Shown: positions 44,240 to 53,116, counted from the stretch's first letter. The stretch is DNA of 64,000 nucleotides from Dyadobacter sp. CY356 (GCF_021440195.1 NZ_JAJTSZ010000009.1:62001-126000); one strand, 5' to 3'. Translations and numbers: made by a program. The notes: a model not told the origin generated them from the letters alone.

Positions 44240-45295
44240 ATGAGAAGAATGAACGGAAAAACAATTGCATGGTCAATATTATCCCTTACGATGGGATCTA
44301 CCATGGTATTTGCTCAGGAGAAGGAAGACTCTACCGCGAATCAATTTTCGTCACATCCAATCAGTGAGGGTGATGTGATGATGAAAAGAACATTATGGAG
44401 AAGAGTGGATCTTAAAGAGAAACAAAACTCTTCTATGTTCTCTAAAAATAATGAGATTACAAGATATCTTTTAGAAGCAGCAAAAGCAGGTCTTATTGAT
44501 GCTTACACAAATGACTCTTGTACTACCAAATTATCAAGTGATCTGATTCACAAAAAGCTTCTTATTCCAAATCAGACAGCTGGTTTGTCTGCTGAAGAAA
44601 TTGCAGCCGGATTTGGAAAACCTGCCGCAGATGCTGGCGGTTGGGATGATAAGCCAAAGGTAGATACCAAGAAAACCGAGAAAACAGCTGCGGCTGACGA
44701 CGGATGGGGAGCACCTACCAAAAAAACAGCTGTTGAAGATGATGGTTGGGGAGCACCTAAGCCAAAAAAATCAACGAAAAAAGGAGCAAAAGGAAAAGCA
44801 ATAAAAGAAGAGCCACCAGTTGTAGCTGCTATGCCTGTTGATACTTTCCAGGTTGCTGCTACGATGGCAACCGAGGAAGAGTTTTTCCCGGATCAAATTA
44901 ACCTGATGGAGGTTAAGGAAGACTGGACTTTTGATAAAAAACGTTCTCGTTTGTATATGGACATTCAGGCAATCACCCTTCTGATTCCGTCTGACATGAA
45001 TGCTGCGACAGGTCTTGAATTACCAATTGCTTCATTCCGTTACAAAGATGTGGAACGTCTTTTCAGAAGCGATCCTAAAAAATACATCTGGTATAACACC
45101 AAAAATACTGCTCAAAACAAAAACCTTGCTGATGCCTTTGATCTTCGTTTATTCTACGGACGTATCACAAAGTATTCAAATGCTTCTGACAAGTCATTTA
45201 TTGATATTTACAAAGGTGATAAAGAAGCATTGATCAAGTCTCTTAACTACGAACAAGAGTTGATGGAACTTGAACACGGTCTTTGGGAGTATTAA
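44240..45295 (+). CDS. gldN: T9SS ring protein GldN with a repetitive insert
   Basis: 351 residues with a signal peptide ending MVFAQ (residue 26). The GldN/PorN fold flanks an unusual low-complexity insert at about 129-195, rich in Lys/Ala/Pro with three copies of a (D)DGWGAP-like unit (GGWDDKPK 133-140, DDGWGAPTKK 153-162, DDGWGAPKPKK 167-177). The conserved parts resume at EEFFPDQINLMEVKEDW. GldN partners GldK in the periplasmic ring. It closes the gldKLMN operon. Confidence 0.93.
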   Translation: MRRMNGKTIAWSILSLTMGSTMVFAQEKEDSTANQFSSHPISEGDVMMKRTLWRRVDLKEKQNSSMFSKNNEITRYLLEAAKAGLIDAYTNDSCTTKLSSDLIHKKLLIPNQTAGLSAEEIAAGFGKPAADAGGWDDKPKVDTKKTEKTAAADDGWGAPTKKTAVEDDGWGAPKPKKSTKKGAKGKAIKEEPPVVAAMPVDTFQVAATMATEEEFFPDQINLMEVKEDWTFDKKRSRLYMDIQAITLLIPSDMNAATGLELPIASFRYKDVERLFRSDPKKYIWYNTKNTAQNKNLADAFDLRLFYGRITKYSNASDKSFIDIYKGDKEALIKSLNYEQELMELEHGLWEY

Positions 45296-45313
45296 TCCAA
45301 ACCGAAAAAATTT

Positions 45314-45349
45314 AAAAAGCGAAAGTACCGGAAGGTGCTTTCGCTTTTT
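45314..45349 (+). terminator. Intrinsic terminator of gldKLMN
   Basis: AAAAAGCGAAAG (45314-45325) pairs with CTTTCGCTTTTT (45338-45349), with ACC/GGT extending the stem inward around GGAA after one mismatch. Confidence 0.88.
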
Positions 45350-45485
45350 TGTTGTTCCCCCACTTTCCATTCGTAAATCAGAACAATGGATCGACAGCTA
45401 TTCTTACATTGTCGGGAATCTTTATCAATATAAAGACTGCGTCTCCCATCCCTTATAAAAAATTAGTCTCGAATACGGCACAAAA

Positions 45486-45515
45486 AAATCCCTGCCACTT
45501 TCGTAACAGGGATTT
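45486..45515 (-). terminator. Intrinsic terminator of the collagen-like lipoprotein gene
   Basis: AAATCCCTG (45486-45494) pairs with CAGGGATTT (45507-45515); the A-run at 45482-45488 reads as a T-run on the minus strand. Confidence 0.8.
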
Positions 45516-45535
45516 GAGGATTAAGATGTTTCGGA

Positions 45536-46135
45536 TTATTTCTTTTTGTACAATCCTGTTTTTGTCAAACTTACATCTGTCAAGCCCAGTGCTTTAATGG
45601 TTGCGTCATAACTGCTCCAATTGATATCTGCTGATAATCTTGCACCTGTATCCGGAAGCAACACAACTCTGATATCATCAAAACTTCTTGTTGGTGCAGT
45701 TGAAGCTCCTTCCGAATTTCCTGTTGTAAAAATATCTACGAAAAATGTGCCGCTGTCAACGCCATGAACAAAAGTGAAACCACTTACCGCACTGTTTGCA
45801 AACTGAACATTTCCAGGAAGAGGCCACCATACACCAAGTGACTTGGCGTAAACCAATACGGCAACACCACTGTCGTAAAAATCTTCTTCGTCAGCAGTTA
45901 AACTATCTACAAGTGCGAAAGATAAATCTCCGCCTGAACCTGTTCCGGTAATTGCACCTGTCGTTAAAATAATTGCGGAAGAACCAGAACCGTCAGCTCC
46001 CGTGGCACCTGTTGCTCCGGTGGCACCTGCAGGGCCTGCCGGACCCGCCGGACCTACCGCTCCATCATCACCTTTACAACCTGCAAGGAAAACAACAAAA
46101 CAAACACATATAACCGCTAATAATTTTTTGAACAT
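45536..46135 (-). CDS. Lipoprotein with a collagen-like Gly-X-Y stretch
   Basis: 199 residues. A lipoprotein signal ends FLAGC (Cys20), followed by ten Gly-X-Y triplets (22-51, GDD GAV GPA GPA GPA GAT GAT GAT GAD GSG). Residues 52-199 are a beta-rich globular domain with no recognised family. Collagen-like segments form trimers and act as stalks on bacterial surface proteins; this one is short. It probably projects a C-terminal head from the outer membrane. Monocistronic. Confidence 0.82.
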   Translation of the reverse strand: MFKKLLAVICVCFVVFLAGCKGDDGAVGPAGPAGPAGATGATGATGADGSGSSAIILTTGAITGTGSGGDLSFALVDSLTADEEDFYDSGVAVLVYAKSLGVWWPLPGNVQFANSAVSGFTFVHGVDSGTFFVDIFTTGNSEGASTAPTRSFDDIRVVLLPDTGARLSADINWSSYDATIKALGLTDVSLTKTGLYKKK

Positions 46136-46250
46136 AATCGTAAAGTTTAAGGATGAAATATTGAACAGTTAGAGATTAAATTAATAGTTTGGATTTAACA
46201 ACATATACGCGGCTTTTAAAGAAAGTGATGAAGAAGATTGAATAAATATT

Positions 46251-46922
46251 CTATTCTTCTGTTTTTTTATTGAGCGATTCTATTCCTGCTTCCACAGGTT
46301 TGTACGAAGAAAACTCGTCAATAATGTTTTTATTGGTTTCCGGCAACTGCATATCAATGTTCCAATTCATAGTAGCTGCCAATTGAAACATCATCAATTG
46401 TACCTGGTTTGTAGCTATGCGGGGAAGATCACTTTGGAGCGCCTTCTCATTCATCGTTTGTTTGGCTTCGTTTAAAATGGAAGTATAATCATCACTTTGA
46501 AAACGATTTAACCAACCCTGCTCAATATCGTAAAATTTATAATCAGTATCCATAGAAAGTACTTCCGGTTCAGGAAAATAATCAATGACTATTTTTCTGT
46601 TTATCCCTTCTACATGAAATCGTAGTTTGCCGAAATCATATCCAACCAGTACTTTCGCCTTTGCTATGACCAAAGCCTTTTTTTTATCTTTTATCAGATT
46701 CCAGAAATTTTTGTCGTGTTGATAATTGTAGATCTCTGTAAAATAACCTTCGGCCATGACCACTTTGAAAACTTTCTCTATTCTTTCAAGTAATATGGTG
46801 GCTTCCCGTTGTGGTTCAGATTTTGCCATATGCTTCCCCGACCAAAAATAATAGGCACCCGCACCGAGTGCGCCGCCTAAAAAAACAGATAATATAAAGA
46901 AAAGTAGTGTGCTCATTTCCAT
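46251..46922 (-). CDS. DUF4230-like membrane-anchored protein
   Basis: 223 residues from the ATG at 46922, or 221 from 46916; the frame opens further upstream but that overlaps miaA's promoter. One N-terminal helix (about 4-25) then a domain with LERIEKVFKVVMAEGYFTEIY (key KVVMAEGYFTEIY) and KALVIAKAKVLVGYDFGKL, which fits DUF4230. Function is unknown. It diverges from miaA, with only 44 bases between the two starts. Confidence 0.7.
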   Translation of the reverse strand: MEMSTLLFFILSVFLGGALGAGAYYFWSGKHMAKSEPQREATILLERIEKVFKVVMAEGYFTEIYNYQHDKNFWNLIKDKKKALVIAKAKVLVGYDFGKLRFHVEGINRKIVIDYFPEPEVLSMDTDYKFYDIEQGWLNRFQSDDYTSILNEAKQTMNEKALQSDLPRIATNQVQLMMFQLAATMNWNIDMQLPETNKNIIDEFSSYKPVEAGIESLNKKTEE

Positions 46923-46966
46923 GATGTGTATTTTTGTGTTTACTAAAATCACATAAAAAGTCCAGA

Positions 46967-47887
46967 ATGCCAAATAGCCGGGTAAAATACCTGATCATCA
47001 TCGCAGGCCCCACAGCAGTAGGAAAAACAGAACTGGCAATCAGACTCGCCAGGACGTTAAATACGGAAATTATCTCAGCAGATTCCCGTCAGATTTTTCG
47101 GGAACTTTCAATAGGAACAGCCAAACCATCAGAAGAGGAATTAAAAGAAATACCACATCATTTTATTAATTCTCACTCCATTGCGGAACAGTACAGTGCG
47201 GGAGATTTTGAGCGTGATGCATTGATATTACTTGATCGTCTATTTCAGGATCATGATTTTGTAGTGATGACAGGTGGTTCGGGGCTTTACATCAAAGCGG
47301 TTTCAGAAGGATTGGATGCGCTGCCTGCACCCAAAGCCGGCCTGCGGGAAATGTTGACAGATCGTTTATCAAATGAAGGATTGGAAAAATTACAGGAAGA
47401 AGTCAGAAACCTGGATCCTGATTTTGCCGCAACAAAGGAAATATTAAATCCCCAGCGGGTTGTACGCGCCCTGGAGGTTTTCTATACTACCGGAATTCCA
47501 ATATCCCGTTTCCAACAAAAAAATCTGATTAGCCGGCCTTTTAAACAAATATTGATTGCGCTGGACCGTGACCGGGCCGAACTTTATCATCGCATTGACA
47601 GCCGAATGGATCAAATGCTCGCGCAGGGACTGGTTGATGAAGCCAAAAGTGTAATTGAATATCGTACAAGTCATGCACTTCAAACGGTGGGATATAAAGA
47701 AGTATATGGCTGTCTGGATGGATTATATAATGAGAAAGAAATGGAGCGTTTATTGAAGCAAAATTCAAGAAGATATGCGAAACGGCAGCTTACCTGGTTT
47801 CGTCATCAGGGTGATTTTAAATGGTTCAAGCCCGAGGAATTTGATAAAATCCTGGATTATATAAACTCCGAATCCAGTCTGAAATAA
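46967..47887 (+). CDS. miaA: tRNA dimethylallyltransferase
   Basis: 306 residues from the ATG at 46967. The P-loop GPTAVGKT (14-21), SADSRQIFRELSIGTAKPS, GGSGLYIKAV and the C-terminal KRQLTWFRHQ are diagnostic. MiaA adds the isopentenyl group to A37 of tRNAs reading UNN codons. It is divergent from the DUF4230 gene. Confidence 0.95.
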   Translation: MPNSRVKYLIIIAGPTAVGKTELAIRLARTLNTEIISADSRQIFRELSIGTAKPSEEELKEIPHHFINSHSIAEQYSAGDFERDALILLDRLFQDHDFVVMTGGSGLYIKAVSEGLDALPAPKAGLREMLTDRLSNEGLEKLQEEVRNLDPDFAATKEILNPQRVVRALEVFYTTGIPISRFQQKNLISRPFKQILIALDRDRAELYHRIDSRMDQMLAQGLVDEAKSVIEYRTSHALQTVGYKEVYGCLDGLYNEKEMERLLKQNSRRYAKRQLTWFRHQGDFKWFKPEEFDKILDYINSESSLK

Positions 47888-47904
47888 AAACAGCCGGCTG
47901 TTTT
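47885..47904. terminator. Short palindromic terminator after miaA
   Basis: AAAAACAGCC meets GGCTGTTTTT with no spacer, spanning the miaA stop, followed by AT. It lies between the convergent miaA and rhodanese genes. Confidence 0.55.
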
Positions 47905-47939
47905 TATAAAACAACCAGCTGCCCTATTGAATAAGATTT

Positions 47940-48245
47940 CTAAACTTCTTCCTCCAATTCGCGGTAAGCAAGAATTCCACCAATCACGTTACGTACATTA
48001 GTAAAACCCTGAGCTTCAAGAAAAGCCTGCGCTTTTCCGCTTCTTGCGCCTGAACGGCAGTGAACGATAATTTCTTCGTCTTTCAAAGGTTCAAGCTCAT
48101 CCAGGTGATCCGGTAACTCTGCAAGCGGAATCAGCGTAGCACCTAAATTGTCTTCTTCATATTCATGCTCTTCACGAACATCGTAAAAATTCAAAGCTTC
48201 ACCTTTATCTAAACGTTCTTTTAATTCTGCAACTTTAATATCCAT
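47940..48245 (-). CDS. Rhodanese-like domain protein
   Basis: 101 residues from the ATG at 48245: a single rhodanese domain. The active-site loop IVHCRSGARSG has the catalytic Cys63, and FYDVREEHEYEEDNL (20-34) is the typical N-terminal motif. Single-domain rhodaneses move sulfur between small molecules and proteins. It is 28 bases downstream of the T9SS cargo gene, so it may be read through from it. Confidence 0.92.
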   Translation of the reverse strand: MDIKVAELKERLDKGEALNFYDVREEHEYEEDNLGATLIPLAELPDHLDELEPLKDEEIIVHCRSGARSGKAQAFLEAQGFTNVRNVIGGILAYRELEEEV

Positions 48246-48273
48246 GATAATCAAATTATAATTGTTATTACCC

Positions 48274-50154
48274 TTATTTTACTATCAACATCTTTTGGAC
48301 GAAAGATCGTTTCCCATCCGACGCTTTAAATATATAAATACCATCCGGTAATTCATGAACAGATGCCGATCTGTTATCATTTTTAGCAGCAATCGTCTTG
48401 ACCAGAATACCCCCGACAGAATAAATTTCAATCTGTCTAATCCAGTTTTCATTCCAGCCAATAATACCTTTATTCGGATTTGGATAAAAGAAACTACTTG
48501 AATTAGTAATTGGTTCTGTACCGGTAACCGTCTCTCCCACGCTTCCTCCCATATATGGACGGATGATTACGCTTCCTTTCAATGAGGTTTCCTGCACCCA
48601 TTGTGTTCCCAGATTATAGAAAATCTGATTGTTTCCAAGCAGGGAATTCCTGTCGTATCCTACACTCAATGGCTGCTCGTCTACCTGAATCCAGCCGACG
48701 TAAAATGTATCTTTTAAGGCGACGGGGGAAGCAAAAGCGTACTGGATCAAACTATCACGAGCTGATGCATACGAAGCAAAAACTGACCTTTGCGCTAAAA
48801 CCTGATCCGGCTTCCCGTTTTTATTACTTAATATCTGAATAGTAAATGCCTGGCCGGCTACATTTTGATTAAATGGCACGATTGACATCCTGACACCACT
48901 TAATGTATCTGGCTGTGAAAGTGCAAAACGAACTGATACCCGGCCTAACCGCTGGTTGATCTGAACGCCATATTCCGCACTTCCATCATCATAAGCATAA
49001 TAATTACTCAAATTTGTTCTGGCACTGATCGTGTCATTTCTACGTAGATTGACAGACGGGATTGTTGGATTCTGGTCGTCCGTCGTGATCAGGTTCAGTT
49101 TATATTTCAGTTTCAAAGACTTGATTGATCTGTCAACAGGGATTGGAGAAACGGCCATTCGCTTACTTTGTCCTTTTTCCCCACCAATAAAAACAGCAGA
49201 GGTCGCATTGAAATTGGTAAATTCCTTTCCTGAAATTTCATCTTTAACAGTAAAATTGAAAGTCGTAAAGTTGAAATCGTTGAAAAGATTAATAATGTTT
49301 GTTCCAACAGAATCCGAAGTAGCCGATGCCGGATTTGCCCAGTATTGCCTGATCGGCATTGCGGTATATTTACTCAAAAAAGGCGTAAGCGGAGTCCTGA
49401 CTGCGATATCTTTTATGAATCGATCGGTGATTGATCTACCCTTATTTAAATACAAATAGTCCAGATGCCAGGTATCATATGGCCCCGACAGCCTGCCGTA
49501 AGTCCTGAACCGGAATTGGAAATTGCTGTGAAAAAAAACTGGATTTGTAACTGCAACAAACTGTCTTGTAAAAAGAGTATCAAACGACGGTCCGGTTGTT
49601 GACCAAACAGAAACCCATTGCTGATCATTTCCAAGAAATTCCAGACGTAAGGTGTCATTGTCGTCAGGCAATTCTCCCAGACCTTTAGCAAGCCAGTAAA
49701 AACTCAGATAAACAGAATCAGAAGGACTCAGACTTCCCAGATCTATGGACTGTGAAGTAAGTGTGTCCGTATGCCCCTGCGATAATTGATTGCTGTAATT
49801 ATACGGAACGCCGTTGCCGTCAAGTCCGTCAAAAGTTGCCATGTTCACAGAAGGCTGTGTGGTGGCTAACGTATTGTTAATATACACTCCACTTTTTGGC
49901 ATCCAGAAATTGGTATCTGGATGAGAAGTTGCAGTTGTAGAAAAATCATCAAAAAACGGCAAACCCAATGCCTGGATTCTGGCTAATGCGCCGGAATTCA
50001 CTTCGAGATCCCCACTTGGCGCACTTCCAATGGGTACCAGTCTGAGCTGTCCAAACACGATATTAAACTGACAGGAACTCAGTATTAATATTGATAAAAA
50101 CAAAAATTTACAAATACCTGATAAAATGTCTTTACGGTTGTGTGTTTTCTTCAT
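48274..50154 (-). CDS. Secreted protein with type IX (type A) sorting tail
   Basis: 626 residues from the ATG at 50154 (MKKTHNRKDIL); start codons further upstream lie inside the PASTA gene. Signal sequence about 13-35 (FLFLSILILSS... ending VFGQ). The middle is beta-rich with no recognised enzyme domain. The last ~75 residues are a Por_Secre_tail: FYPNPNKGIIGW, IEIYSVGGILVKTI, ELPDGIYIFKA and KMLIVK. It should therefore be exported by the T9SS encoded 3-10 kb away. Its start overlaps the end of the PASTA gene by 23 bases. Confidence 0.88.
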   Translation of the reverse strand: MKKTHNRKDILSGICKFLFLSILILSSCQFNIVFGQLRLVPIGSAPSGDLEVNSGALARIQALGLPFFDDFSTTATSHPDTNFWMPKSGVYINNTLATTQPSVNMATFDGLDGNGVPYNYSNQLSQGHTDTLTSQSIDLGSLSPSDSVYLSFYWLAKGLGELPDDNDTLRLEFLGNDQQWVSVWSTTGPSFDTLFTRQFVAVTNPVFFHSNFQFRFRTYGRLSGPYDTWHLDYLYLNKGRSITDRFIKDIAVRTPLTPFLSKYTAMPIRQYWANPASATSDSVGTNIINLFNDFNFTTFNFTVKDEISGKEFTNFNATSAVFIGGEKGQSKRMAVSPIPVDRSIKSLKLKYKLNLITTDDQNPTIPSVNLRRNDTISARTNLSNYYAYDDGSAEYGVQINQRLGRVSVRFALSQPDTLSGVRMSIVPFNQNVAGQAFTIQILSNKNGKPDQVLAQRSVFASYASARDSLIQYAFASPVALKDTFYVGWIQVDEQPLSVGYDRNSLLGNNQIFYNLGTQWVQETSLKGSVIIRPYMGGSVGETVTGTEPITNSSSFFYPNPNKGIIGWNENWIRQIEIYSVGGILVKTIAAKNDNRSASVHELPDGIYIFKASDGKRSFVQKMLIVK

Positions 50155-50929
50155 TTGGGGCATTTGGTTCAGCACCTGCCGGGATAACCCACAGGTCAAT
50201 TACATCGCCGATTCGAACTTTATTACCTGTTTCAGGATTCTGCTTTACAACAGTTCCGGGAATCTGGCCTTCTTCTGCTTCAATTTGCATTACCTGACCA
50301 ACTTTTAATCCTGCACCGACAATCTGTATCTTGGCTTCATCCAGCGGCATCCCCAAAACAGACGGCAGCTCAAACTGGGCTGAACCCAAACCTTCACCAA
50401 GTTCAAGATCAATTTTAGATCCTTTTGCAATAGGTTGTCCGGGAAGAATTTCAACGCCCTTATACATTTGTCTAAGCACCGCATTTTGCGCCATATCAGG
50501 AACGTAAGATATTGTACCTTCTTCCAAACCTAAACTTTTAAGCTGCATCTGAGCACTTCTGTGCGTCATGTCTGTCAGTTTAGGCATTTTGATAAGTGGA
50601 GCAGTCAATGAAACTACTGTAACATATATCTTTCTCCCCTCTTTTACCTTTGCCCCCGGTTTTGGATATTGCTGAATTACCGTCAGAGGCGGCAGATTGG
50701 GAACATACGTAGAGTCAACCTCAAAGCGCAGATCACGACTATCCAGAAAATCCTCCAACTCACTCAGGTTTTTCTTACGAAGGTCCGGTACCGTGATGGC
50801 CTCCCCGTGATTGGTCGTGAAAGGCAGATAAATGAAGAAAAAGCCGAGAAAAAAGACCAGTATAAGTGATACTACAATGCCAATATGTGTAAAAAGATCC
50901 TTGCGGGATTGTGTGCTAATTTTTGCCAT
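50132..50929 (-). CDS. PASTA-domain membrane protein
   Basis: 265 residues. One N-terminal helix (about 17-36) is followed by three PASTA domains: starting about 44 (ITVPDLRKKNLSELEDFL), about 113 (IKMPKLTDMTHRSAQMQL) and about 187 (FELPSVLGMPLDEAKIQI). In Gram-positives PASTA modules bind muropeptides on kinases or penicillin-binding proteins; here there is no kinase domain. A Pro/Asn/Glu tail ends it. It overlaps the following T9SS cargo gene by 23 bases. Confidence 0.9.
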   Translation of the reverse strand: MAKISTQSRKDLFTHIGIVVSLILVFFLGFFFIYLPFTTNHGEAITVPDLRKKNLSELEDFLDSRDLRFEVDSTYVPNLPPLTVIQQYPKPGAKVKEGRKIYVTVVSLTAPLIKMPKLTDMTHRSAQMQLKSLGLEEGTISYVPDMAQNAVLRQMYKGVEILPGQPIAKGSKIDLELGEGLGSAQFELPSVLGMPLDEAKIQIVGAGLKVGQVMQIEAEEGQIPGTVVKQNPETGNKVRIGDVIDLWVIPAGAEPNAPNEENTQP

Positions 50930-50998
50930 GGACGTACATGCTGCGGGTAATTTCTAAAAACGGTAAAAATAGAAGGAATAATTCAAGATGCAAATTAC

Positions 50999-51592
50999 TT
51001 ACATCGTATATGAACCAAGAATTCGTTTGATATATTTTCCAAGAATATCAAATTCAAGATTTACGACGTCGCCTTCCTGCAACTGGTGAAAATTTGTAAA
51101 GGAATAGGTATAAGGAATAATGGCAACACGGAACGAATTTTCTTCTGAATTGAAAACAGTAAGACTTACGCCATTGACACATATAGAGCCCTTTTCGACG
51201 GTCATATTTCCCAGCGCCGCATCATATTGAAAATCAAATAACCAGCTTCCATCTCTTTCTTCGATACGGGTACAAATTGCGGTTTGATCCACATGGCCCT
51301 GCACAATATGGCCGTCAAATCTGCCATTTGCCGGCATACAGCGTTCCAGATTTGCCTTGCTGCCTTCTTTAAGATTTCCGAGATTGGTTTTATTCAAAGT
51401 TTCTTCAATCGCAGTAACCTGGTATGTGTCTTCTTTTAATGAAACTATGGTAAGGCAAACACCATTATGGTTTAAACTTTGGTCGATTTTTAATTCAGGA
51501 GCCAGCGTCGAACGAAAGGTGAAAGTTTTGTTGGTACCTTCTGTTTCGACATTTAATACTTCTCCAATGGTTTCTACAATTCCTGTAAACAT
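50999..51592 (-). CDS. ribE: Riboflavin synthase (alpha chain)
   Basis: 197 residues with the internal duplication of RibE: an N-terminal lumazine-binding half beginning MFTGIVETIGEVL and a second half beginning GHVDQTAICTRIEERDG. It dismutates two 6,7-dimethyl-8-ribityllumazine molecules to give riboflavin. No FMN-riboswitch pattern was recognised upstream. It diverges from hisB across a gap containing a 38-base palindrome. Confidence 0.95.
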   Translation of the reverse strand: MFTGIVETIGEVLNVETEGTNKTFTFRSTLAPELKIDQSLNHNGVCLTIVSLKEDTYQVTAIEETLNKTNLGNLKEGSKANLERCMPANGRFDGHIVQGHVDQTAICTRIEERDGSWLFDFQYDAALGNMTVEKGSICVNGVSLTVFNSEENSFRVAIIPYTYSFTNFHQLQEGDVVNLEFDILGKYIKRILGSYTM

Positions 51593-51722
51593 TCTGCTTT
51601 AAAAATGAATTGGTTTATCATGTAAATGTACAACTTCTTTGCCGACCTTTTTGTTGCCAAAAGTCCGTGAATCGTTATTTACTTTGTATAAATCTTTTCA
51701 ATACCATATAGTTTGCGAACTT

Positions 51723-51760
51723 TGCGGTGGTAAAATGGCAGCTGCCATTTTACCACCGCA
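51723..51760. repeat. 38-base perfect palindrome in the ribE-hisB divergent gap
   Basis: 19-base arms with no spacer, centred between 51741 and 51742: TGCGGTGGTAAAATGGCAG followed by its exact complement. It ends 43 bases before the hisB ATG and is 131 bases from the ribE start, so it cannot be a normal terminator for either gene. Confidence 0.85.
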
Positions 51761-51803
51761 TTGAAGTTTGTTCAAAACCTTTGATTCTTTGTATCCTTTT
51801 TAA

Positions 51804-52928
51804 ATGAAAAAAGTATTATTTATCGATCGTGACGGAACGATCATCGTTGAGCCGCCAACGGATTTCCAGGTTGATTCACTTGAAAAACTTGAATTTCTTC
51901 CAAAAGCAATTTCAAATCTTCGCAAAATAGCCGAGGAAACTGATTACGAACTCGTCATGGTAACCAATCAGGATGGTTTGGGGACACAATCTTTTCCGGA
52001 AGAAACCTTTTGGCCAGCCCACAATAAAATGCTTCAGATTCTTGAAAGGGAAAATATACATTTTACAACGGTTCATATCGACAGAAGTTTTCCTGAGGAT
52101 AACCTTCCAACCCGAAAACCTGGTATTGGTATGCTCACTTCCTATTTTTCAGAAGATTATGATCTGGCAAACAGTTATGTAATCGGCGATAGACTGACCG
52201 ACGTTCAATTGGCGGTAAATCTGAAATCGAAAGCAATTTTGATCCAGAACGAATTGCCAACAGAAGGTATTTCAGAAGAAATGAATAAAGCAATTTCTTA
52301 CATTTCTACCGACTGGGATGCAATTTACGAGCATTTGAAACTACCTTCCAGAACGGCGATCGTGCAGCGTAATACGAAAGAAACCCAGATTCATATTGAA
52401 TTAAATCTGGATGGAAGCGGAAGATCCGATATCCATACCGGTCTTGGATTTTACGATCATATGCTGGATCAGGTGGCAAGGCATTCAGGTGCAGATCTGA
52501 CCATTCATGTGGAAGGCGATTTGCATATTGACGAACACCATACAATTGAAGATACTGCGCTGGCATTAGGAGAAGCATACAGAATTGCCATCGGTGATAA
52601 GCGGGGAATCAGCCGTTATGGATTTTTATTACCAATGGACGAAGCTCTTGCGCAAGTTGCAATTGATTTCTCAGGACGGCCGTGGCTGGTTTGGGATGCT
52701 GAATTTAAAAGAGAAAAAATCGGGGAAATGCCAACGGAAATGTTTTATCATTTTTTCAAATCATTCTCTGATACCTCTTTATCAAATTTAAATATAAAAG
52801 TGGAAGGCCAGAATGAGCACCATAAAATTGAGTCTATCTTCAAAGGATTCGCAAAAGCGATAAAAATGGCTGTGCGCCGTGACCTGAAAGCATTAGATTT
52901 TATGCCATCTACCAAAGGGGTTTTATAA
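51804..52928 (+). CDS. hisB: Bifunctional histidinol-phosphatase / imidazoleglycerol-phosphate dehydratase
   Basis: 374 residues with both HisB modules. N-terminal HAD phosphatase: FIDRDGT (6-12, Asp8 and Asp10), TNQDGLGT and RKPGIGML. C-terminal dehydratase from about 185: GLGFYDHMLDQVARHSG and the metal-binding DEHHTIED. It catalyses steps 6 and 8 of histidine synthesis. No other his gene is near, so hisB here is separated from any his operon. Confidence 0.95.
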   Translation: MKKVLFIDRDGTIIVEPPTDFQVDSLEKLEFLPKAISNLRKIAEETDYELVMVTNQDGLGTQSFPEETFWPAHNKMLQILERENIHFTTVHIDRSFPEDNLPTRKPGIGMLTSYFSEDYDLANSYVIGDRLTDVQLAVNLKSKAILIQNELPTEGISEEMNKAISYISTDWDAIYEHLKLPSRTAIVQRNTKETQIHIELNLDGSGRSDIHTGLGFYDHMLDQVARHSGADLTIHVEGDLHIDEHHTIEDTALALGEAYRIAIGDKRGISRYGFLLPMDEALAQVAIDFSGRPWLVWDAEFKREKIGEMPTEMFYHFFKSFSDTSLSNLNIKVEGQNEHHKIESIFKGFAKAIKMAVRRDLKALDFMPSTKGVL

Positions 52929-53008
52929 TTTTTTGAAGTGGTGGGTCGGTGGTTGACTTTTTTTATATATTTTTGTTTTATCAAATCAAGACCTAATCAG
53001 ATATTATT

Positions 53009-53113
53009 ATGTTCATGACGATTGTAATGATAGCTTTTTATGTAGTTCTTTTAAGCTCAGCCTTTTTGGTTGGACGCTGGTTAGAGAACCACGAGAAAAG
53101 TTACAAGTCTTAA
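53009..53113 (+). CDS. 34-residue single-helix membrane miniprotein
   Basis: An ATG at 53009 opens 34 codons ending TAA at 53113. The peptide begins MFMTIVMIAFYVV, has one hydrophobic helix (about residues 3-22, LLSSAFLVG) and a basic/polar tail (RWLENHEK...). It is followed four bases later by a strong hairpin (53117-53141), and a TAnnTTTG-like element lies at 52968-52975, so it forms its own small transcription unit. I know no family for it; small membrane proteins of this type often modulate a larger membrane complex. Confidence 0.6.
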   Translation: MFMTIVMIAFYVVLLSSAFLVGRWLENHEKSYKS

Positions 53114-53116
53114 TAT

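Noticed and set aside
51593..51803. FMN riboswitch upstream of ribE
   Set aside because: I could not find the conserved helices or the typical purine-rich core; only the 38-base palindrome stands out.
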